From assembly GCF_018860855.1 (NCBI RefSeq), contig NZ_JAHKQE010000009.1, forward strand, positions 186,001 to 250,000: a DNA stretch of 64,000 nucleotides, given 5' to 3'. The notes beneath the pieces were generated by a model, which saw nothing but the letters and a program-made list of their open reading frames with translations, made no database searches and had not been told where the DNA came from. Source of the stretch: Amphritea atlantica (GTDB lineage: Bacteria > Pseudomonadota > Gammaproteobacteria > Pseudomonadales > Balneatricaceae). A program made the position numbers and the translations under genes. The first letter of the stretch is position 1. The number at the start of each line of letters is the position of its first letter. Positions 18,846 to 27,945 of this stretch are shown one piece after another.

Positions 18846-20180
18846 TTAACGCATCTGAAACAACTCCTGATGGTAATGTTTAGCCAAAAAACCATGTGCT
18901 AAAAAATCTTTACGCAGGGAAAAACCAAAACCTGATGGGCCACAAAACCAAACACTCGCCGCCTTCCATTCCGGTACTGCTTGGCAAACCCCAGCATAAT
19001 CTAAACGCTTATCTCTTCCACTCACCAGCACATGAAGTTTCACCCCCGCTGCAAGCGCATCGGCCGTTAACTTATCGATGACCGCCTGATCATAGTTGCT
19101 CGTCGCATAAAACAGATCGATTAGCTTTTCGCCTGGGGTCTTAGCCAACTCTTTTAAACGCGCCACAAAAGGCGTAATACCGATACCACCCGCTACCCAG
19201 ATTTGTCGTGGCTGAGGATCATCGAAATCAAAACAACCATAAGGACCTTCAACCGTCACCGGCATATCGGTTTTCAACGTTTCTCTCAAGCGGCTGGTAT
19301 GATCGCCCAGCGCCTTAGTGATGAATACGATATGGCCATCATCATTGTTCCAAGCCGAAGCAATCGTATAGGGATGAGCCCCCTCTTTCCGGTTAGACGT
19401 AACAAAAGCAAATTGACCTGCACGATGTCCCTGCCAACCATCTTTCACGGAGATACTCACCTCAAGTACGCGCAAGGCATCGTAATAGGTCAGATCATCA
19501 ATCGTGCCTTTAACTTTTCGCTTACGCCCAATGCGTCCGGTAAGTGCCAATACCCCCGCGACCGAGCCGCCTAATAACAACACCGCCATCAGCCAACCAA
19601 TCGGTTGTGTCCAGTATTCAAACTCAATCAGAATCAACGCATGATATGCCAGTACTAGATAAGCAATAGAGATCAGTTGGTGTGTTTTAATAAACAGGTG
19701 ATAGGGGAAGCGTTTAATTAACGCCAGCAGGATCAACGCCACCGCTGCGTAAAAAGCCCACTCGCCGACCGACTCGGCAAAGCCACGCTGACTGCGAAAC
19801 AACCCCTCAATAAAGCCGAGCGCTTCTTGGCTACGATGGCCTTTCTCTGGTTTAACTAACCAGCCCCAGCCAACCATCCACTTGGTGCCCTGAGCCATCC
19901 ACCAGTGAAGCACTGAGACAACCAACGCGGTAATCCCAAGCCACTTATGCAAGCGGTACATTTTATCTAACCCATCAAGATGGGGTTCAAGCCATTTCGG
20001 CCGCAACGCTAACATCATGGCAATGCTCATCACACCGATAGCGATAACACCACTGTATTGCACAAACACATGACGAAAACTGAAATAGGTGAACGGTTCT
20101 GGGAGTAAGCTATCAGCCAATAGCCAGACCGCAGTCAATATCAACAACAACGCAACAAAGAAAATTTTAATCTGTTTCAT
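18846..20180 (-). CDS. ferric-reductase-like transmembrane flavoprotein
   Basis: 444 aa. The N-terminal half has six hydrophobic segments with haem-ligand-type His (YRLHKWLGI, VLHWWMA, HQLISIAYLVLAYH) as in the FRE/NOX and YedZ superfamily. The C-terminal half is an FAD/NAD reductase: HPYTIAS for FAD, GPYGCF, WVAGGIGITPFVARL for NAD(P), and a terminal SVWFCGPSGFG. It probably moves electrons from NAD(P)H across the inner membrane to an iron chelate, oxygen or an unknown acceptor. It is monocistronic. No siderophore gene adjoins it. Confidence 0.85.
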   Translation of the reverse strand: MKQIKIFFVALLLILTAVWLLADSLLPEPFTYFSFRHVFVQYSGVIAIGVMSIAMMLALRPKWLEPHLDGLDKMYRLHKWLGITALVVSVLHWWMAQGTKWMVGWGWLVKPEKGHRSQEALGFIEGLFRSQRGFAESVGEWAFYAAVALILLALIKRFPYHLFIKTHQLISIAYLVLAYHALILIEFEYWTQPIGWLMAVLLLGGSVAGVLALTGRIGRKRKVKGTIDDLTYYDALRVLEVSISVKDGWQGHRAGQFAFVTSNRKEGAHPYTIASAWNNDDGHIVFITKALGDHTSRLRETLKTDMPVTVEGPYGCFDFDDPQPRQIWVAGGIGITPFVARLKELAKTPGEKLIDLFYATSNYDQAVIDKLTADALAAGVKLHVLVSGRDKRLDYAGVCQAVPEWKAASVWFCGPSGFGFSLRKDFLAHGFLAKHYHQELFQMR

Positions 20181-20532
20181 GATCGATCGTCTTCAGTAAA
20201 TTCCATTTAAAACACCGATAGAGGATACCGATGCATACCGGGCAGACAAAGAGAAAGAGAAAGAGACGTCCGCCTTGCTCCCTTGTTCAAATCCGGAGCC
20301 CTATTCTACACAGCTCGTCACAACACAAATAACCCCTTTCATGTAAGGTTATGTAAAGTTTTACTAAGGAGCACAACACCTTAGGAACGATAAGGTAAAA
20401 ACACCTCGCCCGCATTGATACACAACAACCTTTGATACTTGGACTGACACTCAGGACAGGCATTCAAAATAAGCACTTAAAATAACAGCTTGAGAAAGTC
20501 GCAGACCTTCAACGCAACATGCCGCAGGAAGG
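20181..20532. other. non-coding stretch upstream of the ferric-reductase-like gene
   Basis: About 350 bases. The left end should carry the promoter of the - strand flavoprotein gene. A purine-rich repeat of AGAGAAAG type lies near 20250-20265. I see no ORF, terminator or RNA structure I can support. Confidence 0.45.
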
Positions 20533-21441
20533 TTATGAAATAATAAAAGGATTTTGCTTTAAGGTCTGCACAGCCAAATCGATAAAACTACGAGTTTTCG
20601 CATTAACCCGACGGCCTTCCATATGAATGATGTTTACGGGTAAAGGCTCCTCTTCATACTGGGTTAACACACTTTTCAATGTGCCTTTATCCAGCTCTTC
20701 ACCTGCCTGATAAGACATTAAACGGGTAATGCCATGGCCCAATAACGCAGCCTTCAAGGCGGCACCATTGTGATTACATCGCAAACGCGGATTCAACTTG
20801 ATCAGCTCTTTCTTGCCATTAACCTGAAATTGCCAGGCACTGATATGCTCAAATGGGGTTGGAAAGATAACATGATGATCAACCAAATCGGCCGGGGTTT
20901 CTGGAGTGCCATGCTGCTGAAAATAGTCAGCTGAACCACAGACGATCATCCTCACATAGCCAACCCGAGTGGCATAGAGATTTGAATCTTTAAGGTGACC
21001 AATACGGATGGCGACGTCGAGTTCCTCCTCTAATAAGCTAGCGACCCGATCGAGTAAAAACAGTTTCACAGAAACATCTGGATTATCCGCTAGATATTGC
21101 GTCACAACGGGCACAATAAATTTTTCACCAAACAGCACGGGAGCCGTCAACGCAAGTGTGCCTGCAGGGCGAGAATAGATACCCGCGGCGGCGGCCTCGG
21201 CCTCCTGAATATCTTCCATGATGCGTTTTGCATCCTGTAAATAGCGAGCTCCGGGCTCCGTTAGGCGCACTAAACGTGTGGTGCGGTTAAAGAGCTTCAC
21301 CCCTAAACGGTTTTCAAGCGCTGCGACCGCACGGGTGGTGGCCGGAGCCGATAGCCCTAACGCTTTGCTTGCCGCCGTAAAACTCTGATGCCTGGCCACT
21401 TCCATAAACACCTGCATTGTTTGTAGCTTATCCACGCCCAT
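20533..21441 (-). CDS. LysR-family transcriptional regulator
   Basis: 302 aa. The N-terminal helix-turn-helix (about 6-65) contains HQSFTAASKALGLSAPATTR and the LysR RLGVKLFNRTTR segment. A substrate-binding domain covers about 90-295. A GTG at 21435 is better spaced from the GAGG ribosome site than the ATG at 21441, so the protein may be two residues shorter. It is divergent from the GST/flavo-iron-sulfur pair with 195 bases between the starts, the classic arrangement for a LysR regulator of its neighbours. The effector is unknown. Confidence 0.9.
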   Translation of the reverse strand: MGVDKLQTMQVFMEVARHQSFTAASKALGLSAPATTRAVAALENRLGVKLFNRTTRLVRLTEPGARYLQDAKRIMEDIQEAEAAAAGIYSRPAGTLALTAPVLFGEKFIVPVVTQYLADNPDVSVKLFLLDRVASLLEEELDVAIRIGHLKDSNLYATRVGYVRMIVCGSADYFQQHGTPETPADLVDHHVIFPTPFEHISAWQFQVNGKKELIKLNPRLRCNHNGAALKAALLGHGITRLMSYQAGEELDKGTLKSVLTQYEEEPLPVNIIHMEGRRVNAKTRSFIDLAVQTLKQNPFIIS

Positions 21442-21636
21442 ACCTCACTGACTTTAATCACTCCTATTATTACATTTAGCACAATAATAAATTACAAACT
21501 TAGGCAATTATTTCTACTTTTGATTTGAATATAGTATTAACCCTGAATGGAGCATGCACTCATCGCGGCCTCTAACACGGCATAAACCGATGCGCACATT
21601 CTAACGTTACGCATCTTTTACTTTTAGGAGAAAGCC

Positions 21637-22281
21637 ATGAACGCCAAATTTTCTACCACTCATGCACCGATAAAATTGTATCGCAACCCTATTTCTGGTC
21701 ACTGCCACCGTGTCGAGTTGATGCTGTCGTTACTGGATCTACCCTATGAAACAATCGATTTAGATATGCTCAACGGTGCCCACAAAGCACCGGATTATTT
21801 AACTATTAGCCCCTTTGGACAGGTGCCCGCCATTGATGACAACGGTTATACCCTAGCGGACTCTAACGCCATCATTAGCTATTTAGAGAAAAAGTATAAC
21901 GACGGCTATGAATGGTCACCGCAAGACCCTGAACAGGCCGCTGAGGTGCAACGTTGGTTATCGGTTGCTGCCGGTGAAATTGCCTACGGCCCCTGCGCAG
22001 TTCGCTTGGTAAAATTATTTAGTGTTGAGCTGGATTACCAAAGCGCCAAACGCATTACTGAAGCATTATTCGCCGTGATGGAACCACTGCTAACCAAACG
22101 AAACTATTTGGCCAGCAACAAAATCACTCTGGCGGATGTCGCTGGATATAGCTATGTCGCCCATGTACCTGAAGGGGGTGTGAGCTTGGACCCCTACCCC
22201 GCTATTCGTACTTGGCTAGCACGCATTGAAGCCCATCCACGCTTTGTTGCAATGGCTCGCTCACCGCTACCCAACGACTAA
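21637..22281 (+). CDS. glutathione S-transferase family protein
   Basis: 214 aa. The N-terminal thioredoxin fold has YRNPISGHCHRVELMLSLL (Ser/Cys region near residue 20), cis-Pro in GQVPAIDD and ADSNAIISYLEKKY for glutathione binding. The helical C-terminal domain ends with VAHVPEGGVSLDPYPAIRTW. It follows an AGGAG ribosome site. The stop is 27 bases before the PNPOx-FNR-ferredoxin gene, so the two are probably an operon under the divergent LysR protein. The substrate is unknown; a detoxifying or reductive role is inferred. Confidence 0.9.
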   Translation: MNAKFSTTHAPIKLYRNPISGHCHRVELMLSLLDLPYETIDLDMLNGAHKAPDYLTISPFGQVPAIDDNGYTLADSNAIISYLEKKYNDGYEWSPQDPEQAAEVQRWLSVAAGEIAYGPCAVRLVKLFSVELDYQSAKRITEALFAVMEPLLTKRNYLASNKITLADVAGYSYVAHVPEGGVSLDPYPAIRTWLARIEAHPRFVAMARSPLPND

Positions 22282-22308
22282 TCCAATCGCTAGATAACGG
22301 AGTCAACC

Positions 22309-24339
22309 ATGGTCCAGAAAACATCTCAGTTTCATGCCGCCGAAATTAAAGTGCAAGAGCGGCTTGGGGTGGCGGGCTTGGTTGCTCAAACCAGTGAAGG
22401 GTTTATTCGTCAAACCATGCTAGCGCAGCATCGACAGTTTTTTCATGAGCTGCCTTTTATCGTCCTAGGTTTGGTTGATCAACAGGGCTATTCTTGGGCC
22501 GTACCGTTATTCGGCAAGCCCGGGTTTATCTCCTCGCCTAACGAGACAACCTTAGCTCTAGAAGCCTTACCCACGCTGACCGATCTACTCGCACTGGATT
22601 TCACCCTAGGGCAAAAAGTAGGCGCACTGGGTATTCAATTACAAAGCCGTCGACGTAATCGCCTGAATGGCATCATTAACACGATTAATGACAAAAGTTT
22701 CACCATTAAAGTAGAACAGAGTTTCGGTAATTGTCCGCAGTATATACAGAAACGAGAACTTGAATGGCAAACAAATGGATTGACCGAATCGCCGCTTGAT
22801 CGTGCAGTTATTATGAACTGGCAATCTGAGCAAGCCATTGATCAACACTTAAAAACCATGATCGAGCAGGCCGATACCTTTTTTATCGCCTCACGCACCG
22901 CCTTGCTCGATACTGACCCGCGCCATGGCATTGATGCCTCTCACCGTGGCGGCAAGCCTGGTTTTATCAAAGTGGAAGGTAATACCCTCTATTTTCCAGA
23001 CTTTAGTGGCAACCGCTTTTTTAATACCCTCGGCAATATCGAATCCGATGGACGTGTGGGTTTATTCTTTCCCGATTTCACCACCGGTGATGCGGCCTTT
23101 ATCACCGGCCAAGCGAAGGTTCTCTGGCAACACCCAGCGATTCCTGATTACCAAGGAGCAGAGCGAATAATCGCAGTACATATCGAAAAATCGACACACC
23201 TATCCCGCTTCATGCCAATGACCGGTGTTCTAAAAGAGCCTTCCCCCATGCTCGATGGCACCGGCCGTTGGCATGACCTAGCCGCGACCGCAGCCGATCA
23301 ATATCAACCGGTTAAAGTGATTGATATACAACCAGAAAGCGATACCGTTAGCTCGTTTTATCTAGCCCCACTCGAGGGTCAGTCGACCGTGGATTATACG
23401 CCTGGGCAGTTTCTACCGCTCCAGCTGACTGTTGCCGGCCTGCCAACACCGCTACGACGTAGCTATACCCTGTCTCAAGCCCCCAAGTCTGGGCATTACC
23501 GCATCTCGGTAAAACGAGAACAACAGGGGTTAGTGTCCAAAGCGTTGCATGACCAACTCGCTATTGGTGACTGCCTTCAAGTAGCCAAACCCGCAGGACA
23601 GTTCACTCTGCAACCAACGCATCAACCTATTGTGTTGATCTCGGGAGGCATTGGAATTACCCCCATGATCGCCATGTTAGAAGGGCTCGTTAAAGCCGTG
23701 GACAACGGCGTGCCGGCTCAACCTGTTTGGTTTATCCATGCCTGTCAAAATAGCCAAAACCATGCCTTTGCGGCACAACTCACTCAACTCGCAAAACAAT
23801 ACGACTGGCTCAGCCTCCATACCCTGTACTCCAAACCCCTGCCACAAGACAAAATCAATGTAGATTATCAAGCGAAAGGCCGTCTTAGCACCGACCGATT
23901 AAAGCATCTACTACCCATTGAGCAATACGACGTCTACCTCTGTGGCTCCAGCGGCTTTATGCGCTCTCTGTTCCAAGGATTGCTTGAAGTAGGTGTCGCT
24001 AAAACCAACATCTATTATGAATTCTTTGCTGAAGGCTCAATTGAAGATGACGAACCAACGGCAAACCCGGCTGAACAAGCCTGCATCCGCTTTGCCGACA
24101 GCGACCTAACGGCACAGTGGCACACAACCGATGGCAGCCTGCTAGAATTTGCCGAAGCCCAGGGCATCAGCGCTCCGCACAGTTGTCGTGCGGGAAACTG
24201 TGGTGCATGTGCATGCCGACTGACAGCCGGTGAAGTGGCGTATGAAAAACAACCCAGCTTTACAACCGCCGTAGGGGAAGTGCTGATCTGCTGCGCGAAA
24301 CCCGCTGAAGGCAGCACAGAGATCGTTATCGACATTTAA
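22309..24339 (+). CDS. fusion: PNPOx-like flavin domain + FNR reductase + [2Fe-2S] ferredoxin
   Basis: 676 aa. Residues about 40-310 form a pyridoxamine-phosphate-oxidase-like split barrel (GFIKVEGNTLYFPDFSGN, FFPDFTTGDAAFITG). Residues about 335-580 are a ferredoxin-NADP reductase module: RRSYTLSQAP for FAD and ISGGIGITPMIAML for NAD(P). The C-terminal plant-type ferredoxin (about 590-676) holds SCRAGNCGACACRL and a later ICC cysteine. It resembles hydroxylase-type reductases with an added flavin domain, so it may pass electrons from NAD(P)H to the PNPOx site or to a partner. Co-transcribed with the GST. The physiological acceptor is not known. Confidence 0.9.
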   Translation: MVQKTSQFHAAEIKVQERLGVAGLVAQTSEGFIRQTMLAQHRQFFHELPFIVLGLVDQQGYSWAVPLFGKPGFISSPNETTLALEALPTLTDLLALDFTLGQKVGALGIQLQSRRRNRLNGIINTINDKSFTIKVEQSFGNCPQYIQKRELEWQTNGLTESPLDRAVIMNWQSEQAIDQHLKTMIEQADTFFIASRTALLDTDPRHGIDASHRGGKPGFIKVEGNTLYFPDFSGNRFFNTLGNIESDGRVGLFFPDFTTGDAAFITGQAKVLWQHPAIPDYQGAERIIAVHIEKSTHLSRFMPMTGVLKEPSPMLDGTGRWHDLAATAADQYQPVKVIDIQPESDTVSSFYLAPLEGQSTVDYTPGQFLPLQLTVAGLPTPLRRSYTLSQAPKSGHYRISVKREQQGLVSKALHDQLAIGDCLQVAKPAGQFTLQPTHQPIVLISGGIGITPMIAMLEGLVKAVDNGVPAQPVWFIHACQNSQNHAFAAQLTQLAKQYDWLSLHTLYSKPLPQDKINVDYQAKGRLSTDRLKHLLPIEQYDVYLCGSSGFMRSLFQGLLEVGVAKTNIYYEFFAEGSIEDDEPTANPAEQACIRFADSDLTAQWHTTDGSLLEFAEAQGISAPHSCRAGNCGACACRLTAGEVAYEKQPSFTTAVGEVLICCAKPAEGSTEIVIDI

Positions 24340-24470
24340 CCTATTGGCTTTTAACTTGAGAGCAAGCGTTTATGCGGACAGGCGCTGTTTAAGACGTTTA
24401 AGCCGAGACAGACACGCCTGAATGGTGCTTATATCAGCACGCCAACACATTAAGCGTTTAATCGAAGCCG

Positions 24471-24788
24471 TTATTTAGCATGACAAGCAATGGGCATCAT
24501 CCGCCCTATTTCGAGAGACATACGATCCCCCTTACCTCTGATACTCACCTTAACATTGCTATAGAGAAACCCCGACGCGGTGGGCTCCTGTCGTAATTCA
24601 ATTGCATGATTGTCACGGATAAGCACCGCCCGCGATTGCTGCGGATAAAACCGAACCGCAGCGACACCTCGCTCACATTGATATGAAACTTCATGATAAT
24701 GCCGTGAATCAGGCAACGATGGCGTATTCGTACAGCCAACCATTAGCCATGAAATAACAACCCCGCTAACCTTAAAACAACGCTTCAT
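24471..24788 (-). CDS. MliC-family lysozyme-inhibitor-like lipoprotein
   Basis: 105 aa. The signal peptide ends in a lipobox (LMVGC, lipidated Cys19), so it is a predicted outer-membrane lipoprotein. The mature part fits the MliC domain: SYQCERGVAAVRFYP, a middle ELRQEPTASGFLYS, and a final Cys in RMMPIACHAK that can pair with the Cys of SYQC. MliC proteins inhibit C-type lysozyme. The fit is by pattern; the catalytic-site-plugging Ser/Lys motif is only partly visible. Confidence 0.7.
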   Translation of the reverse strand: MKRCFKVSGVVISWLMVGCTNTPSLPDSRHYHEVSYQCERGVAAVRFYPQQSRAVLIRDNHAIELRQEPTASGFLYSNVKVSIRGKGDRMSLEIGRMMPIACHAK

Positions 24789-24836
24789 TGGATACTTTCC
24801 TTATAACACACTTAATAACATGGCGAGCAGTGATAG

Positions 24837-25295
24837 CTAAAACCTAGAATCATTTTCACAGGGTCGGCCATCGTGATCCCCATCCATCTTCGTGTTAGGA
24901 CAGTTGTTGATGAAGAATACCGCCTCAGCTCTTGAGTGCATTTGACTATAGTGCTGCCGGCCATCGCATTTAAACCGCTGATGTGTAATATCAGGTATCG
25001 CGTTGCGAGTATGACTGGACCCAAAATAACCATCAGACCGAATGACATTAACCGATGAAGACATCCCGCCCTCATTGATAAAAGCACAAACGATAAGAAT
25101 GAGAAAACCAAATAGTTGTAACTTGAATGCGCCTTTTGCCTCTTGCCAGTGAAAAATCAAATAGAAGATGGAAAAGGGCCAAAGAAACAAAACAGCTAAC
25201 CCCCAGAGAATGCTTGTTCTGAAAGCAGCAATGACCAAACCTATTGAACCAATAATGGATATAAGAAGGCCGAGATATAACCCTAGCTCTGTCAT
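24837..25295 (-). CDS. membrane protein with C-terminal Excalibur calcium-binding domain
   Basis: 152 aa. Residues 1-75 hold about three hydrophobic segments with short loops. A Ser/Asn-rich linker follows. The C-terminal 45 residues carry the Excalibur pattern: AVFFINNCPNTKMDGDHDG with RPCE after it, giving a DxDxDG calcium loop flanked by two Cys. Excalibur domains are extracellular or periplasmic and often sit beside nucleases, but no nuclease domain is present here. The function is unknown. It is one of a run of small envelope genes on the - strand. Confidence 0.75.
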   Translation of the reverse strand: MTELGLYLGLLISIIGSIGLVIAAFRTSILWGLAVLFLWPFSIFYLIFHWQEAKGAFKLQLFGFLILIVCAFINEGGMSSSVNVIRSDGYFGSSHTRNAIPDITHQRFKCDGRQHYSQMHSRAEAVFFINNCPNTKMDGDHDGRPCENDSRF

Positions 25296-25601
25296 ACGAT
25301 TTCCTTTTGTATGCGCGATGAAGTATGGCGGGCCAACCTTTTACGAATCAAATATGAAGTGCGAATCTGCACCTTTGCTTACCATGCAGCCGATTGACCG
25401 GCCGATAGTGTAGCGGAAAATAATGCTCGCTGGCCTGAAAGGTATCAATTTTTCTTCACACCGTTACCGAGATAACGACACGATAGGCACGAGCACATTA
25501 CCTTGCTATCGCTCAATGGCGGATATTTGATTATAGCCGTTTGGAATGCAGCCGCTAGCATGCAGAGTCACTGCACCCTAACGGCTGAGTGGTGATAAAA
25601 C
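25296..25601. other. non-coding stretch between Excalibur and helical-protein genes
   Basis: About 305 bases. It should include the promoter of the Excalibur gene. I see no gene, terminator or structured RNA I can support. Confidence 0.45.
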
Positions 25602-25928
25602 TTAAACAAAAACCTCAAAAGCCGTATCGACCACCAGACTGATAAAGCCTTTACGGAATTTTTCTAATTTAATCAGCGAGAGACCCGCTTGACGAAGTGC
25701 AAACATTTCGGCCAATGCCTTTTTAGCATTCACTAGGTCACTAAAGTCTTCCTCGTTGATATCTCCGTTGGCAAGTAGCTTCGTCCAGCGTTTCAGGTCC
25801 GCTTTTGCTTTATCAATAAAGGCTTCGGCATCCTGTTTAGCTTGAGCCTCATAACCATCAAAGATCTCTTTTGCTAATACCTCGGCATTGTCTTTTAACG
25901 CGGTTAAAAAATCATCGAAATCAGCCAT
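25602..25928 (-). CDS. small helical protein of unknown function
   Basis: 108 aa, not recognised. Almost entirely alpha-helical and charged (FIDKAKADLKRWTKLLANGD), with a more hydrophobic C-terminal helix ending FISLVVDTAFEVFV. No Cys or signal peptide. Its start overlaps the stop of the upstream lipoprotein gene by 8 bases, a sign of translational coupling and of a joint function. The pair may form an envelope complex, but nothing in the sequence names it. Confidence 0.75.
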   Translation of the reverse strand: MADFDDFLTALKDNAEVLAKEIFDGYEAQAKQDAEAFIDKAKADLKRWTKLLANGDINEEDFSDLVNAKKALAEMFALRQAGLSLIKLEKFRKGFISLVVDTAFEVFV

Positions 25929-26382
25929 TATTAAGTGCTCCTCTTGCGATGCAGTCTGTCGCTTCCTTTTTATTGGCTTCTAAGCAAATAATCTCATCAA
26001 ATGCGTCCGCCATTAACGCCCTATACTCTTGAATAAGAATGTCAGAAAGCGTGCCCCGCTCCTGCCACCGTTTAAAAAATTTACCTAAAAGATCACCTTC
26101 CGGATTTTTAAGTATCTCCCACTGTTCAGCCGACTGCTGGCTACCAGGAACACCTTTAACAAACTCGTATGCCATTTCCGCTTTAAGTTTAATCGCGTCG
26201 ATCGCAGCTTCATTATCCGCATAGGGTGTATTCGCTTTACTGAGGGTTGTTAACACTTCAGCCTTGAGTGAGGTGGCGTTTTCATAGGCCGCAGGACTAT
26301 GAGGGCCAATAAGCGGTGTACAGCCATATAACATCAGCAGTAACAATATTGCATAGACGCTTGCACGATATGTCTGATTCAT
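25921..26382 (-). CDS. putative lipoprotein of unknown function
   Basis: 153 aa from the ATG at 26382, which follows GGAG; an ATG at 26394 would add four residues. The signal peptide ends in a lipobox-like LYGC, giving a lipidated Cys near residue 21. The mature part is helical, with Cys in ICLEANKKEATDC that may form a disulfide. Not recognised. Overlaps the downstream helical protein gene by 8 bases (ATGGCTGA), so the two are one unit. Confidence 0.75.
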   Translation of the reverse strand: MNQTYRASVYAILLLLMLYGCTPLIGPHSPAAYENATSLKAEVLTTLSKANTPYADNEAAIDAIKLKAEMAYEFVKGVPGSQQSAEQWEILKNPEGDLLGKFFKRWQERGTLSDILIQEYRALMADAFDEIICLEANKKEATDCIARGALNNG

Positions 26383-26835
26383 TCGTTTCTCCATAACTTC
26401 TGATATTGAAACGCAACATGTTGATCATCGTGTCAGCATGCCCCTATCATCCAGCGGGGATAGCAATTGTCTCCCGACACTGGGGGGATCAAAGCCTGAA
26501 TAACAGCACTTCACTCTTGCTCAAAATCTGACCCACTGTCCAACAATGTAGTCTAAAAGCGTCCATTTCGCCCTCATACTATCGCTAACTATCGACGAGC
26601 ACCGATTCGCGCTTCTTGTTACTTTGCAATCATCACCTTATATCCCACTCCCAGAAGCAGCCTATACCGATAACGCTGCTCGTAATTATTCGATACAAAA
26701 AATCACATTCAGCCTTCTTTTAACCGTCTCAATATTTTGAGTGATATTTAAACAGTAGTAATCATATTGAATTTATTGAGTAAACAGATTTACCCATAAT
26801 CGAGAAATCGGTAAACTGAGCGAAATTTTACTAAT
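26383..26835. other. non-coding stretch between lipoprotein and EamA genes
   Basis: About 450 bases between divergent genes, so it should carry both promoters. The right half (26690-26800) is AT-rich. I see no ORF, repeat or RNA structure I can support. Confidence 0.45.
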
Positions 26836-27723
26836 ATGGAATTGATTCACATGCCAATGCTTATTGCCGTCACCGTTTTGTGGGCGTTCTCTTTTAGCTT
26901 GATCGGTGTTTATCTTGCGGGGCAAGTTGATGCTTGGTTTTCAGTCTTGATGCGTGTCGCGCTAGCCACACTGATTTTTTTACCATTTTTGAAACTACGG
27001 CAGATCGAGTTAAAAGTCGCGCTACAACTGATGGTGTGTGGAGCATTCCAACTGGGCATCATGTATGGCTTTTATTATCAGTCCTTTCTCTACCTGTCCG
27101 TCCCAGAAGTTTTACTCTTTACCGTCATGACACCTATCTATATCACCCTACTCAATGACCTATTAGATCGCCGCTTTAACCTTGGCTTCATCATCAGTGC
27201 CTTATTAGCCGTTATCGGGGCAGTCACCATTCGTTACCAAGGACTGGATGAAGGCTTCTTAAAGGGCTTATTAATAGTACAGGGGGCTAACGTATGCTTC
27301 GCAGCGGGACAAGTGGGCTATAAACGCATTATTGCGAAAGAGCGCCCAGACCTTCCACAACGTACCGTATTTGGTTGGTTCTTTATGGGTGCTCTAGCGG
27401 TGGTGATTCCTTGTTACCTGATACTTGGCAACCCAGATAAACTTCCAACAACCACACTTCAATGGTCTATTTTAACCTATCTAGGAATCGTCGCTTCCGG
27501 CCTAGGCTATTTTGCGTGGAACAAAGGCGCAACCTTGGTTAGCGTCGGAACACTGGCGGTTGCCAATAACCTACTCATTCCCGCCGGGATCTTAGTTAAC
27601 GTCCTGTTCTGGAACCGCGATGCCGATATTCTACGTCTGACCATTGGCGGCGGAATTATTCTGTTGGCACTGGTGGTCAACGATAAATTCAACCAACGTA
27701 TCCAGCGAGCAAAAGCAGCATAA
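26836..27723 (+). CDS. EamA-family (DMT superfamily) permease
   Basis: 295 aa with ten hydrophobic segments in two EamA repeats (about 8-135 and 145-285). A pattern like SVGTLAVANNLLIPAGILVN in the second repeat is typical of YedA/RhaT-type carriers. In-frame ATGs at 26851 and 26857 are alternatives. It is an inner-membrane exporter or importer of an unknown metabolite. Followed by a long perfect hairpin at 27762-27791. It is a single gene with divergent neighbours. Confidence 0.85.
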   Translation: MELIHMPMLIAVTVLWAFSFSLIGVYLAGQVDAWFSVLMRVALATLIFLPFLKLRQIELKVALQLMVCGAFQLGIMYGFYYQSFLYLSVPEVLLFTVMTPIYITLLNDLLDRRFNLGFIISALLAVIGAVTIRYQGLDEGFLKGLLIVQGANVCFAAGQVGYKRIIAKERPDLPQRTVFGWFFMGALAVVIPCYLILGNPDKLPTTTLQWSILTYLGIVASGLGYFAWNKGATLVSVGTLAVANNLLIPAGILVNVLFWNRDADILRLTIGGGIILLALVVNDKFNQRIQRAKAA

Positions 27724-27761
27724 ACCGATTCTAGAGACCGATCACAAACATCAAGCAACAC

Positions 27762-27791
27762 CGGCCAGCGCATCAATTCATGCGCTGGCCG
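27762..27791. repeat. perfect 12-bp inverted repeat downstream of EamA gene
   Basis: CGGCCAGCGCAT at 27762-27773 is the exact inverted match of ATGCGCTGGCCG at 27780-27791, with a six-base loop. No U-run follows on either strand, so it is not a classical intrinsic terminator. It may protect the mRNA 3' end or act as a protein site. Confidence 0.6.
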
Positions 27792-27945
27792 ACCCTACAA
27801 GAATTAAGCTAACACGATATAACTTAATCAGAATGACTAAGCGACTTTTACTGTTTCAGGCATAGGTTGCCCAGTCACATACGAACAGACGTCAAAGAAG
27901 CCGTTGGCAAGTGCCGCACTGAAGAGCAACAGGCTCTACTCGGGA

